Position numbers and translations under genes: made by a program. This document shows positions 33,054 to 43,073 of a DNA stretch of 64,000 nucleotides, piece after piece. The stretch's first letter is position 1, and every line of letters starts with the position of its first letter. Source of the stretch: JACPYM01 sp963699175 (GTDB taxonomy: Bacteria; Acidobacteriota; Blastocatellia; RBC074); contig OY969418.1 of assembly GCA_963699175.1 (NCBI GenBank), positions 5,518,001 to 5,582,000 on the forward strand, given 5' to 3'. Under the pieces are notes generated by a model. It saw nothing but the letters and a program-made list of their open reading frames with translations, made no database searches and was not told the DNA's origin.

Positions 33054-34211
33054 AATGCCGCGTTTGCCAAAGAATTGTTTGAGTGCCGGATAAACATCCT
33101 GTTTGTCATCAATGCGCACACCGATAAAACGCTCCTTGTTTCTCAGCCGGTCATTGAAGATCGAAAGCAACGCGCCCGAACTGCGCCGGTAACTCGCCAA
33201 ACCTTCCTCACCAATCTCGCCATAGCCGAACAGATTGCAGGCCTCGATCAGCTTGTCGGCCAGCTTTACCGCATCATCATTGTCGGAGTAGTAGTTGTCG
33301 CCGTCTGAAAAATGGAATGGGTAGATGTTCCAATCGCGTGGCGGGAAGCGTTCTTCGATCATTTCGAGCGCAAGCTTGTAAGCCGAGCTGACGACCGTGC
33401 CGCCCGATTCGCCCTGCGTGAAGAATTGCTCTTCGGTGACCTCTTTGGCTTCGGTGTGATGGCTGATAAAAACGATCTTGACCGAGTCGTACTTAGTGCG
33501 CAGGAAGCGCACCATCCAGAAGAAGAAGCTGCGCGCGATATATTTTTTGAACTCGGTCATTGAGCCTGAGACGTCCATCATTGCTATGACGACGGCGTTC
33601 GACTCGTATTTGATCTCCTCTTCCCAACTCTTGAAGCGCAGGTCTTCTTTCTTGAACCCGCCGATTTTGGCCTGGCCGCGTTCGCGCGCGTTGCGGCGGA
33701 TGTTTTCCATCACCGTGCGGCGCTTGTCCAGATTCGACATCACGCCGATGCGGCGAATCTCGGTGAACTTGGTCGTCTTGGATTGGACGGCCTGCTTGGC
33801 TTTCTCTTCGAGGTAGGGCAACTGCAGGTCTTCAAAGATCAGCGCAGCGATCTCGTCAATATTGACATCGGCTTCGTAATATTCCTGCCCCGGACTATCG
33901 CCCGCTTCGCCGGGGCCGTAGCCTTGCCCGCTGCCCTGACCGTTCTCGCGCCCGATCACATCGCCGACTTGCGTGTCGCCGTCACCCTGGCCGACCTGTT
34001 TGCGCTTGCGGTAATCGAAGCGGAACTTGTATTCGTCGAGCGCGCGCATCGGCACTTTGACTGTCTTGCGTCCGCGCGACAGGATGATGGATTCGTTGGA
34101 GACAATCGAGCCGAGATTCTTCTTGATCGCGTCTTTGATGCGCTCTTTGTGGCGCTCCTGATCAATGATGCCTTTGCGTTGGAGCGACCAATCGTGACGT
34201 TGAACTGACAT
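33045..34211 (-). CDS. DUF444 (YeaH/YhbH) VWA-type protein
   Basis: 388 aa from the ATG at 34211 (GAGGTAA upstream; an earlier TTG is less likely). The N-terminus is charged (RHDWSLQRKG, RHKERIKDAIKKN), residues about 85-130 are a Gly/Gln-rich linker, and the C-terminal half is a von Willebrand A-like domain with the MDVSGSMTEFKKYIARSFFFW metal-site region and VFISHHTEAKEV. DUF444 proteins usually act with the PrkA kinase and SpoVR under stress or starvation. Neither gene is in the window, so here it stands apart from its usual partners. Confidence 0.9.
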   Translation of the reverse strand: MSVQRHDWSLQRKGIIDQERHKERIKDAIKKNLGSIVSNESIILSRGRKTVKVPMRALDEYKFRFDYRKRKQVGQGDGDTQVGDVIGRENGQGSGQGYGPGEAGDSPGQEYYEADVNIDEIAALIFEDLQLPYLEEKAKQAVQSKTTKFTEIRRIGVMSNLDKRRTVMENIRRNARERGQAKIGGFKKEDLRFKSWEEEIKYESNAVVIAMMDVSGSMTEFKKYIARSFFFWMVRFLRTKYDSVKIVFISHHTEAKEVTEEQFFTQGESGGTVVSSAYKLALEMIEERFPPRDWNIYPFHFSDGDNYYSDNDDAVKLADKLIEACNLFGYGEIGEEGLASYRRSSGALLSIFNDRLRNKERFIGVRIDDKQDVYPALKQFFGKRGIEA

Positions 34212-34308
34212 ACTGCTTACCTCAAGTGAAAAGTGCCGGGCACATTGTACATCCTGAGTGAGACGAGTTCGATAGGCAAGCGGCAGGCGTTGCAAATAAC
34301 CTCTAACT

Positions 34309-35145
34309 TCAAGCCCCCACGCGACCTGAGCGTTGTAACAGCCTAGTTAGGCGGGCGGCCAATTCCAACGGACGAAAAGGCTTCACGACATAGTCGTCGG
34401 CGCCGAGGCCGAAGCCGCGAATGATGTCGCTCTCATGCTTTAACGAAGTCAACATGATGACAGGAATAGAACTCGTTAGCGGCTCTTTCTTGATGGCGTG
34501 CAGCACTTCGAAACCGTCGAGGAAGGGCATATTGATGTCCAAGATCACGGCGTGCGGATGATGAGCTTTGACCAGCGTGACGGCCACCCCGCCATTCTGC
34601 GCGACTATGCAATCCATTCCTTGCTTTACCAACACTGCTTTGACCACGGTGACAATGGTGGGGTCATCGTCGGCGATCAGCACTCGCGCTTTCCCTTGGA
34701 CGGGCTGGTTGGGATTGGCAGTTCGTGGTTGTGATGTCGCGGAAAGCAGATGGTAGATGCGCAATACTACCTCTTCCGGCGGCCCCGGATAGGAGAGGAA
34801 ATCATAGGACTTGGTTTGACTTGCCGATACCTGTTGCAGCAGCAGGGCGGACGAACCGACAAAAAGCAGCGGCTTTGTGTTTTGCGCCACGCCTTGGTCA
34901 GTTAGCCATTCAAACTCTTCAATTTTGTCAGGCAGTCGAATCACCAGCAAATCGAAGGATTGAAGCTTAGCTGAGTCTGGTCCGGCCTCGTCGTAGAAGA
35001 AGCCATAGGTGAAGACTTGGAAAGGCGCTAAGGCTTCGAAAACTCGTCCGGCATCTTGACGGTTGAACCCAATTAAAGCCAGGCGTTTTCCAGTAAGACA
35101 GTTAATTACCTCTGTAGGGTAGACTATTGACTCATTAGAGTGCAT
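34309..35145 (-). CDS. Response regulator, receiver domain with degenerate N-terminal receiver
   Basis: 278 aa. Residues about 17-140 have a receiver-like alternation but lack the acidic pocket (LALIGFNRQDAG). Residues about 152-275 are a full receiver: LIADDDPTIV acid pair, phosphoacceptor Asp in VILDINMPFLDG, Thr/Ser in IMLTSLK and Lys in YVVKPFRP. There is no DNA-binding output domain, so it signals through protein contact. AAGGGGTG precedes the ATG. The large hybrid kinase gene lies 231 nt upstream on the same strand and is the obvious phosphodonor. Confidence 0.88.
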   Translation of the reverse strand: MHSNESIVYPTEVINCLTGKRLALIGFNRQDAGRVFEALAPFQVFTYGFFYDEAGPDSAKLQSFDLLVIRLPDKIEEFEWLTDQGVAQNTKPLLFVGSSALLLQQVSASQTKSYDFLSYPGPPEEVVLRIYHLLSATSQPRTANPNQPVQGKARVLIADDDPTIVTVVKAVLVKQGMDCIVAQNGGVAVTLVKAHHPHAVILDINMPFLDGFEVLHAIKKEPLTSSIPVIMLTSLKHESDIIRGFGLGADDYVVKPFRPLELAARLTRLLQRSGRVGA

Positions 35146-35376
35146 TGCTTACACCCCTTCATACTCCATCTCTTGATGCCTCAAAAGCGTTAGGCAATGC
35201 TGATGCCAAACTTTAGATGAGCGCGAAACACGCTTCTGAAGCTCTACTGCCGGGTAGTATGTCAATCTGGACTGTAGGTAAATCAAAACGCGGCGGCATT
35301 GTACTCGCTCCTTCAAGTTTTGCAATTGGAATTGCTGTGGTCGAGCGGGCTTATCCGCCAACTCCTGGTCGAGCAG

Positions 35377-38300
35377 TCATCGCAACAACACTTCGCTCAA
35401 CTCTGTGCTCTGTAACTCGGCTTCGAGTGCTTGGCGGACACGCGAGAATTCCTTCTCTAACTGCTGCCAGAGGGCTTCAACTTGGTCCAGCTCTCCGGCC
35501 TGCCCTTTAATTTCAAGTTGCTGGCAGAGGTCAGCCATCCGCCTAGCTCCCAAGGTGTTACTGCTGCCTTTGAGCAAGTGGGCCAAGTGGATAATTTCCG
35601 CGGGTTTATTTTGTCTGATGGCCTGGCTGAGGTCTGACAAGCGGGCTGGTGTATGATTGATAAAGACCTCGATCACTTCGGTTAGAACATCCGGTTCACC
35701 TTCTACTTGTAGCTCGCGCAGCTCGGCCAAACGCGCGCGCTCAAGTGTGTCGTCAGAGGCTATTACAGAGTTGGGGCGCGCAACAGATGGCGGGCGATGC
35801 CAACGTTCAAGGGCGGCAGCCAGTGCTTCAAGGTGGACCGGCTTGGCGAGGTAATCGTCCATGCCCGCCGCTAAACATCGTTCCCGTTCACCCTGTAAGG
35901 CGTTGGCCGTGAGTGCAATGATAGGAGTATGCCGCTTGGAACCTTCCAGGACGCGAATGGCAGCGGTGGCGGCGAAACCGTCCATTCCCGGCATTTGACA
36001 ATCCATCAGGATAAGCGAGTAAGGAACGCGGCCAACTGCTTGTAGCGCTGTCAGCCCATTGGCGGTGACATCGGTGCGGTAGCCTAAGCTTTCGACCTGA
36101 AGCTTGGTGACTTTCTGATTCACCGTATTGTCTTCGACGATCAAGACATGGCCGCGATCGAGGTGCCCTGGTCGGCGTGACGCAGAGCGCGAGGAGGCAG
36201 TGGTCGGTCTCTTCGTCTGAAGTGTTTCTGTGGAGAGCGCCGCGAAGCAATCAAACAATTGGGAGTAGCGCACAGGTTTGGTCAAATTGGCCGCGAAGCC
36301 CGTTGCTTGTAAGTTGTAATCTAACGTTCGCTGACTTACGGGAGTGAGTAACACCAGCCGCGTGTCGGCCAGTTGTGGGTCGTTTTTGATCTCCTGTGCC
36401 AATTGCACACTATCCGTCTCCGGCAATGCCCGATCGAGCATTACCAGATCGAAGCGTCGGCCACGCAGCGCTGCTTCACGCAGACGAGTAAGCGCCTGCG
36501 AGCCGGTCTCCGCTTGCTCGACAGTCGGGCCCCAAGCACTGATTTGATGCGTCAGAATTTTACGGCTGCTCGCGCTGGCATCCGCGATTAGCACGCGCAC
36601 GCCGGCTAGGTTCTCACTTGGCAGAGCGATGTCTGGCGCAGGGGCGGGCTGTTTTTCTAAGCGCACTATGAACCAAAAGGTCGAGCCTTTGCCCGGTTTA
36701 CTCTCGACCCCAATCTCGCCACCCATCATTTGGACCAGTTGCGCCGAAATAGCCAGCCCCAGGCCTGTCCCGCCGTACTTGCGCGTTGTCGAACCATCCC
36801 CTTGGGTGAATGGTCGAAACAAATGTCTCTGACTTTCTTCCGCGACCCCGATGCCTGTATCACTCACTGCGAAGTGGAGCAAGCTGTCGGACGCGGTCTC
36901 TTGCAGGTTGCTGACCGCGACAAAGACCTCACCGTTTTCGGTAAATTTGACCGCGTTGCCGATCAGATTGGTCAGCACCTGCCGCAAGCGTCCAGGGTCG
37001 CTCCGCAGCAGCCGGGGCACATTCTGGTAAATCAGCGAGCCTAATTCGAGCTGTTTCCGCCCGGCTTGTTCGACGAACATCTCAAGCGTGCTTTCCACCA
37101 CTTGGCGCAGGTCGAAATCGAGCATCTCGAAGGCCAGTTTGCCAGCCTCCATCTTGGAGAAATCGAGAATGTCGTTGATGACGTTCAACAACGTGTCGGC
37201 GCTGGCCCGGATGATTTCGGTGCATTCGCGCTGCGCGGGGGATAGGTCACTGTCGAGCAGCAACCCGGTCATGCCGATCACGCCGTTCATCGGAGTGCGA
37301 ATTTCGTGGCTCATATTGGCCAGAAATTCCGACTTCATCCGCGATGTCTCAAGCGCCATGTCACGCGCGCGGCTTAATTCCGTCTCGATCCGTTTGCGTT
37401 CGGTAATGTCGCGGGCGACGGCTTGAAAACCGGTGATGCGATCCGCCTGAATGATCAATTGCACGTTCTGCCCCAACCAGATTTCGCTGCCGTCTTTGGC
37501 TTGTGCTACAAATTCGAAATAGGTGCTCGGAATCCGTTCGGTGAATTGGTGGCTATAAAAATCCCTTGTCGCTTCGCGGGAAGCCGGATGCGCCAATTCC
37601 AGGAAATGGCGTCCGCTGATTTCTTCCGCCGTGTACTTCACAACTTCAAGCGCGCGCGGGTTGGCAAAGATGAAATGTCCCTGCGCGTCGGCCAGGTAAA
37701 TGATGTCGTCCGCATTCTCGACCAGATACCGGTATCTTTCCTCGCTCTTGCGCAATTCCTCTTCAGCTCGTTTACGCTCGGTGATGTCCTGGTGTGACCA
37801 CAAAACGCAGGATTCGCCGTCCAACGTGATCAATTCGGCGGAAGCCAAGACGATTTTTTCACCAGTGCTAAAACGCAGGGGTATTTCCAAATTTCGTATT
37901 GCGCCACCGGCTAAGATTGCTCCGTAATATTGCTCTCGCTCGACCAGATCAGTGGTAAAGCCGATTTCCAAACTGGTTTTGCCGATCACCTCCCCGCGCG
38001 TCAACCCGCTCAAACACAGGAAGCTTTCATTCGTCTCGACGATTTGGCGGTCGCTGCCGCGCACAATGTTCATCGGCGTCGGGTTGGCGTGAAAGGCTTT
38101 AGCGAAACGTTCTTCGGCGAGCAAGCGCAACCGTTCTGAGCGCGTGCGCAACGACTCACGCAACTCCCGCATCTCGTGGATGTCGGTGCTGGAACCGAAC
38201 CATTTCACGATTTGCCCAGTGGCAGCGCGTAAGGGCAGTGCGCGCGCATCAAACCAGCGCCAGACCCCGTCGTGACGCCGGATGCGGCACTCGACTCTGA

Positions 38301-38934
38301 AATTAGAGATGCTGGCAACGGCGGCATTCCAGGCTTGCATCAAGCCGTCCTGATCATCAGGGTGAATCTGGTTGAGCCAGCCGAAGCCAAGCTGTTCCGC
38401 CTCAGGCAAACCAGTATATTCGACCCACTGCGGACTGAGATAATCGCACGGGCCATCGCCTCGGCACGTCCAGACGAGTTGCGGCAAGCTCTCGGCCAAC
38501 TCGCGGAAATGTCGTTGGCTCTCGCGCAGCCGCTCTTCGGCCAACTTGCGTTCGGTAATGTCAGCAACTGTGCACAAGATCAGCATCCCTTGCGTGGTCT
38601 GAACCGGGTTTAGGCTGATCTCGACAGGGAATTCACTGCCATCTTTACGCTGGCCATAAAGATCGCGCCCATCGCCCGTCGGTTTGGCTTCGGGGCGTGC
38701 GATAAAGCCGCTGCGATAGCCGTGATGCTGGTTGCGGAAACGCTCTGGTACAAGCAATTCAATGGGCTGCTCGATCAATTCTTCTCTGGTATAGCCGAAC
38801 ATCTTCTCGGTTTGTGCATTGACCAGAGCGATCTGGCCTTCCGCGTTCGCCACTACAATGCCGTGAGGGGCCGATTCAATGACCGAGTGCAACCACTCGT
38901 CGGCGCGTTTACGCAGTTCCGCAGTTAAGCCCAT
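35377..38934 (-). CDS. Hybrid sensor histidine kinase with four PAS, two receivers and HPt
   Basis: 1185 aa with no membrane helix, so probably cytosolic. Four PAS domains lie at about 10-130, 138-265, 285-400 and 405-525. HisKA carries the phospho-His in SEFLANMSHEIRTPMNG near 545; the ATPase domain shows NAVKFTENGE, DTGIGV and KYGGTGLGLAIS. The first receiver has ADASASS in place of the acid pair though it keeps VMLDRALP, so it is degenerate. The second (VEDNTVNQK, LILMDCQMPGMDGF, YLAKPVH) is complete. An HPt domain (AHLLKGSSNTLGA) ends it. This gives a whole phosphorelay in one chain. The response regulator just downstream is the likely target. Confidence 0.92.
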   Translation of the reverse strand: MGLTAELRKRADEWLHSVIESAPHGIVVANAEGQIALVNAQTEKMFGYTREELIEQPIELLVPERFRNQHHGYRSGFIARPEAKPTGDGRDLYGQRKDGSEFPVEISLNPVQTTQGMLILCTVADITERKLAEERLRESQRHFRELAESLPQLVWTCRGDGPCDYLSPQWVEYTGLPEAEQLGFGWLNQIHPDDQDGLMQAWNAAVASISNFRVECRIRRHDGVWRWFDARALPLRAATGQIVKWFGSSTDIHEMRELRESLRTRSERLRLLAEERFAKAFHANPTPMNIVRGSDRQIVETNESFLCLSGLTRGEVIGKTSLEIGFTTDLVEREQYYGAILAGGAIRNLEIPLRFSTGEKIVLASAELITLDGESCVLWSHQDITERKRAEEELRKSEERYRYLVENADDIIYLADAQGHFIFANPRALEVVKYTAEEISGRHFLELAHPASREATRDFYSHQFTERIPSTYFEFVAQAKDGSEIWLGQNVQLIIQADRITGFQAVARDITERKRIETELSRARDMALETSRMKSEFLANMSHEIRTPMNGVIGMTGLLLDSDLSPAQRECTEIIRASADTLLNVINDILDFSKMEAGKLAFEMLDFDLRQVVESTLEMFVEQAGRKQLELGSLIYQNVPRLLRSDPGRLRQVLTNLIGNAVKFTENGEVFVAVSNLQETASDSLLHFAVSDTGIGVAEESQRHLFRPFTQGDGSTTRKYGGTGLGLAISAQLVQMMGGEIGVESKPGKGSTFWFIVRLEKQPAPAPDIALPSENLAGVRVLIADASASSRKILTHQISAWGPTVEQAETGSQALTRLREAALRGRRFDLVMLDRALPETDSVQLAQEIKNDPQLADTRLVLLTPVSQRTLDYNLQATGFAANLTKPVRYSQLFDCFAALSTETLQTKRPTTASSRSASRRPGHLDRGHVLIVEDNTVNQKVTKLQVESLGYRTDVTANGLTALQAVGRVPYSLILMDCQMPGMDGFAATAAIRVLEGSKRHTPIIALTANALQGERERCLAAGMDDYLAKPVHLEALAAALERWHRPPSVARPNSVIASDDTLERARLAELRELQVEGEPDVLTEVIEVFINHTPARLSDLSQAIRQNKPAEIIHLAHLLKGSSNTLGARRMADLCQQLEIKGQAGELDQVEALWQQLEKEFSRVRQALEAELQSTELSEVLLR

Positions 38935-39108
38935 GTGGAAACACCTTTCGTGCTTGAGTTATCAGAGGGATGATGGCTTTTGTCAGGAAGGCCAGTCTTG
39001 TGATGGGATGCGAGGATGTGACTGGCGGTCGCAAAAGTCGGCGGAACTTTACCTTCAGTGCCTAGCGGCTGTCCAGCAATACTTTTTGTTTCAGCAGCCG
39101 CGCCAGCT

Positions 39109-41949
39109 TTACCTGCTCCTGTCCGCTGCCTGGAACTGCGCGAGCTTGATTTCAAGCTCACGGCGCACCAGCGAGTCGGCTTTCAGCAACGCGATGGCCT
39201 GCTGTTCCGTTTCGACTGCGCGCGCGTAATCGCCGGTCAGGTGATAAGCCAGCGCGAGTGTGCCCAGTAGCCTGGGGGCTTTTCCTTTAGCCAGCTCAAC
39301 CGCACGCTGTGCGTGCGGTAACGCGGCTGCCGGATCGCGTAGCTCGGCTGGCTCAACGGTCAACAAGGCCGAGGCATAGCTGTCGAGGTCATTTACGGTC
39401 GCTGCGGGCTGCTCGGCCAGTGCCTTTCGGATGCTCAAAGCGCGCAGCGACAGGCGGCGCGCCTCCGCCGTTTGCCCGGTTTGCGCCAACAGCCTGGCCA
39501 GCGACTGCAGCGTATCGGCCAAGTCTGATTGCCAATACGTGTTCAGCGGATCAGCCGCTCCTAGTGTCTCGAAGATCGCCAGCCCCTTGCGGTAATAGGC
39601 CAGCGCCCCGGCTGTATCGTGTGTCAGGGCCAGGCGGTCGGCGTATGGTCGGTAGATGCCCGCCAGCGTTTGGCGGGCATTCGCATTGGTCGGATCGGCG
39701 GCGGCCAGCGCCTCCAGGATTTCCACCGCTTGGCGGGATTCCGCCACAGCCCCGGCAGCGTTGCCGGTCTTTGCCAGGACTGCTCCGATCTTGTCGTGAA
39801 GAACCGCTAGATGGCGGCGGTAGATGCTGTTCGATGGATCGGCGACAAGCAGCGTTTCCGTGATCGTCTGCGATTGTTTGTAATGCTCGAGCGCGCCCGC
39901 CGCGTCGCCAATCAGATCGAGCACATCGGCGATCCGTTCGTGGCTAAGGTAAACATAGCGGTGTGCCTGCGCATTCTTCGGATCAAGCTTCGTCAACGCT
40001 TCAGCCACTGCCATTGACTTGCGGAAATAATCCAGGGCTTGGTCGCTCTCACCGAGGTTGGGGAAATTCGGATTGCCCAGGTCGTCTCCGAGCTTGAGGT
40101 AGCAGCGCGCCAGTCGAATCTGCGCTTGTCCGGCGGGATTGGCTTGGGCCAGCACGGCGAAGATCGGTAGCGCCTGCAACCGGCTTTTGAACGCTTCAGC
40201 GGTATTACCGGTCACAGCCAACACGTCGCTGATTTTGTCGTAACTGAGTGCCAGGACGTAGCGGAAATTCGCGTCGTCCGGGCTGCGCTGGCTGAGTGCT
40301 TCAACCATCGTCTTTGCTTTACGGTAGCTTTGCAGCGCCCCGGCGGTATTGCCCAGATTGGCGTTGTTGTGATTGCCTTGCACGTCGCCGATTTTGAGAT
40401 AAGCCTCGGCCAATTCCAGCAGCAGCGCAGGATTATCACCCGCCTCCTTACTCACACCGTCCAGATAATCCAAGGCGCTCTTGATCATCAACTCCCGCGC
40501 TGGCGTAGACCCGGCGAGCTTCTCGATCTCATCGTTTAACTTGTAGATCAACAGATTGGCCAGCTTGCGCCCTTCTTCAAAGCGTCGCTCGGCGCGCGCG
40601 CGTTGATCTTTGGCCGCCCGCGCTTGCCAGACCGTAGCCACCAAACCGGCTAGCACGCTCACCACCACGAGCGCCGCAGTGGCCACACTCTTCTTGTGCC
40701 GTTTGGCGAACTTCTCCGCGCGGTATGCGAAAGTGCCCTTGCGCGCGTTCACGGGCCGCCCTTCCAAATGCCGGCGGATGTCCTCTGAAAGCTGATTGAC
40801 CGAGGTGTAACGCCGTTGCGGCTCTTTGCGCATCGCCATTAAGACGATGTTGTCGAGGTCGCCTTGAAGGCGGCGGCGCAATTTTTCGGGCTGGCCTTCG
40901 CGCGTCTGGCTGACGATTTCGGGCGTGAGCGAAACCTGCGGCGCGCCATCAGCGCCGGTAGTCGTCTCCACTCGATTGATCACCGTGCTCGGCTTCTCCG
41001 GTTCTTCTTCGCAGACGATGCGCAGGATCTCGTGCGGCAGACGGCTCTTCAAGCGGTAGGGGCGATGCCCGCTCAACAGTTCGTAGAGCACCACGCCGAG
41101 CGAGTAAACGTCACTGACCGTCGTGATCGTCTCGCCGCGCACTTGTTCAGGGCTGGCGTACTCCGGCGTCATCAGCCGCAGCGCCGTCGCCGTCGGGTCA
41201 ATCGTCTGCGCCGATAGCTCTGGGTTGAGCAACTTGGCGATGCCAAAGTCGAGCAGCTTGGGCGTGCCAGCTTTCCCATCAACAGCGGGCGTGATCAAAA
41301 TATTGCTTGGCTTGAGATCGCGATGCACCACCAGATTCTGGTGCGCGTAGTGCACCGCCGAGCAGACCTGACGAAAGAGCTTGAGCCGTTCGGCGATGGG
41401 CAGCGCCTGCGTGTCGCAGTAATGGGTGATCAATTTGCCCTCGACGTATTCCATCACAAAGTAAGGCAAACCGTCTTCGGTCGTGCCGCCGTCGAGCAGT
41501 TGGGCGATGTAGGGGTGATTGAGGCTCGCCAGAATCTGCCGCTCGTGGCGGAAGCGGCGCAGGATGTCTTGCGTGTCCATCCCACGCTTGACCAGTTTGA
41601 GCGCGACACGCTTCTGATACTGATCGTCGGCGCGCACGGCCAAGTACACCGCACCCATGCCGCCGCGCGCGATTTCGCGGACGAGTTTGTAGGCGCCGAC
41701 CTGCTGCCCGATCATTGCGTCGAGTTCCTGTGTGGCAGCCTCGTCGGCCAACAGCGAAGGCGCGACGGGGGCGGGCGCTTCGATAAAGTCACCCGCCTGC
41801 TCGTAGTTGGTAATCAGGCGTTCGACCTCCTGGCGCAGCGCGGAGTCGTCGCTGCAGATGTTGGTCAGGAAGGCGTCACGTTCGGCCTGTGGACGGTCGA
41901 GCGCGGCGTTGAAAAGCTCTTCGACTTGTTCCCAGCGTTCGGGAGTCAT
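39109..41949 (-). CDS. Transmembrane Ser/Thr protein kinase with TPR repeats
   Basis: 946 aa. Residues 1-80 are a helical region typical of acidobacterial kinases of this type. The kinase domain runs from about 86 to 375: IARGGMGAVYLAV glycine loop, Lys118, VVHRDLKPSNI, LLDFGIAKL, and APE-like TPEYASPEQVRG. One membrane helix lies at about 420-442. The remaining 490 residues are repeated tetratricopeptide helices (for example AEAYLKIGDVQGN, DPTNANARQTLAGIYRPYAD), outside the cytoplasm. The gene begins 2 nt after the ECF sigma gene, so the two are cotranscribed. The kinase may act on the sigma factor or its regulators, as often proposed for such pairs. Confidence 0.93.
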   Translation of the reverse strand: MTPERWEQVEELFNAALDRPQAERDAFLTNICSDDSALRQEVERLITNYEQAGDFIEAPAPVAPSLLADEAATQELDAMIGQQVGAYKLVREIARGGMGAVYLAVRADDQYQKRVALKLVKRGMDTQDILRRFRHERQILASLNHPYIAQLLDGGTTEDGLPYFVMEYVEGKLITHYCDTQALPIAERLKLFRQVCSAVHYAHQNLVVHRDLKPSNILITPAVDGKAGTPKLLDFGIAKLLNPELSAQTIDPTATALRLMTPEYASPEQVRGETITTVSDVYSLGVVLYELLSGHRPYRLKSRLPHEILRIVCEEEPEKPSTVINRVETTTGADGAPQVSLTPEIVSQTREGQPEKLRRRLQGDLDNIVLMAMRKEPQRRYTSVNQLSEDIRRHLEGRPVNARKGTFAYRAEKFAKRHKKSVATAALVVVSVLAGLVATVWQARAAKDQRARAERRFEEGRKLANLLIYKLNDEIEKLAGSTPARELMIKSALDYLDGVSKEAGDNPALLLELAEAYLKIGDVQGNHNNANLGNTAGALQSYRKAKTMVEALSQRSPDDANFRYVLALSYDKISDVLAVTGNTAEAFKSRLQALPIFAVLAQANPAGQAQIRLARCYLKLGDDLGNPNFPNLGESDQALDYFRKSMAVAEALTKLDPKNAQAHRYVYLSHERIADVLDLIGDAAGALEHYKQSQTITETLLVADPSNSIYRRHLAVLHDKIGAVLAKTGNAAGAVAESRQAVEILEALAAADPTNANARQTLAGIYRPYADRLALTHDTAGALAYYRKGLAIFETLGAADPLNTYWQSDLADTLQSLARLLAQTGQTAEARRLSLRALSIRKALAEQPAATVNDLDSYASALLTVEPAELRDPAAALPHAQRAVELAKGKAPRLLGTLALAYHLTGDYARAVETEQQAIALLKADSLVRRELEIKLAQFQAADRSR

Positions 41950-41951
41950 TA

Positions 41952-42518
41952 CTACGAACCCTTATTCAATTCTCCATAAAGCCAGGCCTTTGCCAGCCGC
42001 CATTCGCGGATCACCGTCGCCCGGCTGACGCCCAGCACTTCCGCCGTTTCTTCCAGCGTCAGGCCGCCGAAATATCTCAATTCGACGACGCGGCTCTTTT
42101 GCGGGGCGAACGCGGCCAGGGCTTGCAACGCTTCGTCGAGCGACAGCAATTGCCCGGCTTGCTGGTCGGAAACATCAACCGCTTCATCGAGCGAGACGAT
42201 GATGCCCTCGCCGCCGCGCTTTTCGGCGCGCCGCGCTCGCGCGTGATCCACCAGGATGCGCCGCATCGCCTGGGCCGCGATGCCATAAAAATGCGCGCGG
42301 TTTTGCCAACGCACACGCTGCTGATCTATCAGCTTGAGGTAAGCCTCGTGCGCCAGCGCCGTCGGTTGCAGCGTGTGCTCAGAGCGCTCGCGCCGCAGAT
42401 AGGCCTCCGCGATCTTCTTCAACTCCCGATAGACCAGGGGCGTCAACTTGTCGAGCGCCGTGCGGTCACCGTCACTCCAGGCGAGCAGGAGCTGCGTGAT
42501 GTGCGGAGATGTGTCCAT
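41952..42518 (-). CDS. ECF-type RNA polymerase sigma factor (acidobacterial/planctomycete type)
   Basis: 188 aa. Region 2 covers ITQLLLAWSDGDRTALDKLTPLVYRELKK, broken by LRRERSEHTLQPTALAHEAY, and region 4 has ALAAFAPQKSRVVELRYFGG followed by the helix-turn-helix TLEETAEVLGVSRATVIREW. The pattern fits the ECF group described in Rhodopirellula and common in Acidobacteriota (TIGR02999). No anti-sigma gene is present; the TPR kinase that follows 2 nt later is the only partner. The ATG has no strong ribosome site. Confidence 0.93.
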   Translation of the reverse strand: MDTSPHITQLLLAWSDGDRTALDKLTPLVYRELKKIAEAYLRRERSEHTLQPTALAHEAYLKLIDQQRVRWQNRAHFYGIAAQAMRRILVDHARARRAEKRGGEGIIVSLDEAVDVSDQQAGQLLSLDEALQALAAFAPQKSRVVELRYFGGLTLEETAEVLGVSRATVIREWRLAKAWLYGELNKGS

Positions 42519-43073
42519 AAGATGCCAGCTTGCTGCAACTCGGGTCAGGAAACAGGCACAGCATGAAACTTGTCAGGGATTGCGTCAAGATTTCCGTTGT
42601 GTCTCCGCCGTTGGCTTAGGGTGCAGCCCAAAAAGCATGAAAGCTCTTCCCGGAAGGTCAAAGACATTCTGCACATTAGGCGGCGCGGCCGTTTCAGAGT
42701 GTCCGAATTTTATTATCAAAGGCCATTAGGTCGGCGGCGCAAATCGCAAGAATTTGTTCTCGGCCTGATCCTGTCTCTGCCCCTTTTTTCGCGTGTCTTA
42801 GTGAGAACGATTGAAGGCAGTTCGTAGCTTCGCCCGCAAGCAAGACCACGGACTCTATGAAGGAGAGAGGTTTATGAGTATACCAAATTTCACCACCTGC
42901 CCGGCGCACTGCCTGCGCCGCCTGTCGCCAAATACTGCCGCTCAAGGTTCGGCCTGAGCGGTGAGCTAGCTGTGACCAATTGAACTTTCATAAACCCGCG
43001 CCGCCCGTGGGCGGTCGCATCAAGAATTCGTTTGCCTCGGCCTACGTGTGCCGGAGGCTTGAGGAGGATAGTT
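42519..43073. other. 555-nt intergenic region between sigma factor and subtilisin genes
   Basis: This is the longest gene-poor stretch. It should hold the minus-strand promoter of the sigma/kinase pair and the plus-strand promoter of the subtilisin gene, but I see no convincing -35/-10 pair. It holds one 27-codon reading frame with a strong ribosome site (42874-42957) and a short hairpin, CCGCCC-GT-GGGCGG, near 43004-43017. Confidence 0.6.
42874..42957 (+). CDS. Possible 27-residue leader peptide or small protein
   Basis: An ATG at 42874 has GGAGAGAGG three to four nt upstream, one of the best ribosome sites in the window. It is followed by 27 codons with two cysteines (TTCPAHCLRR) and a TGA at 42955. 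It precedes the subtilisin gene by 116 nt on the same strand. A regulatory leader peptide is one reading; chance is another, because the composition gives little evidence of coding. Confidence 0.35.
   Translation: MSIPNFTTCPAHCLRRLSPNTAAQGSA

Noticed and set aside
35149..35361. 70-codon minus-strand reading frame between the response regulator and hybrid kinase genes
   Set aside because: No ribosome site, no recognisable motif and a composition like the leader region; taken as non-coding leader of the response regulator gene.
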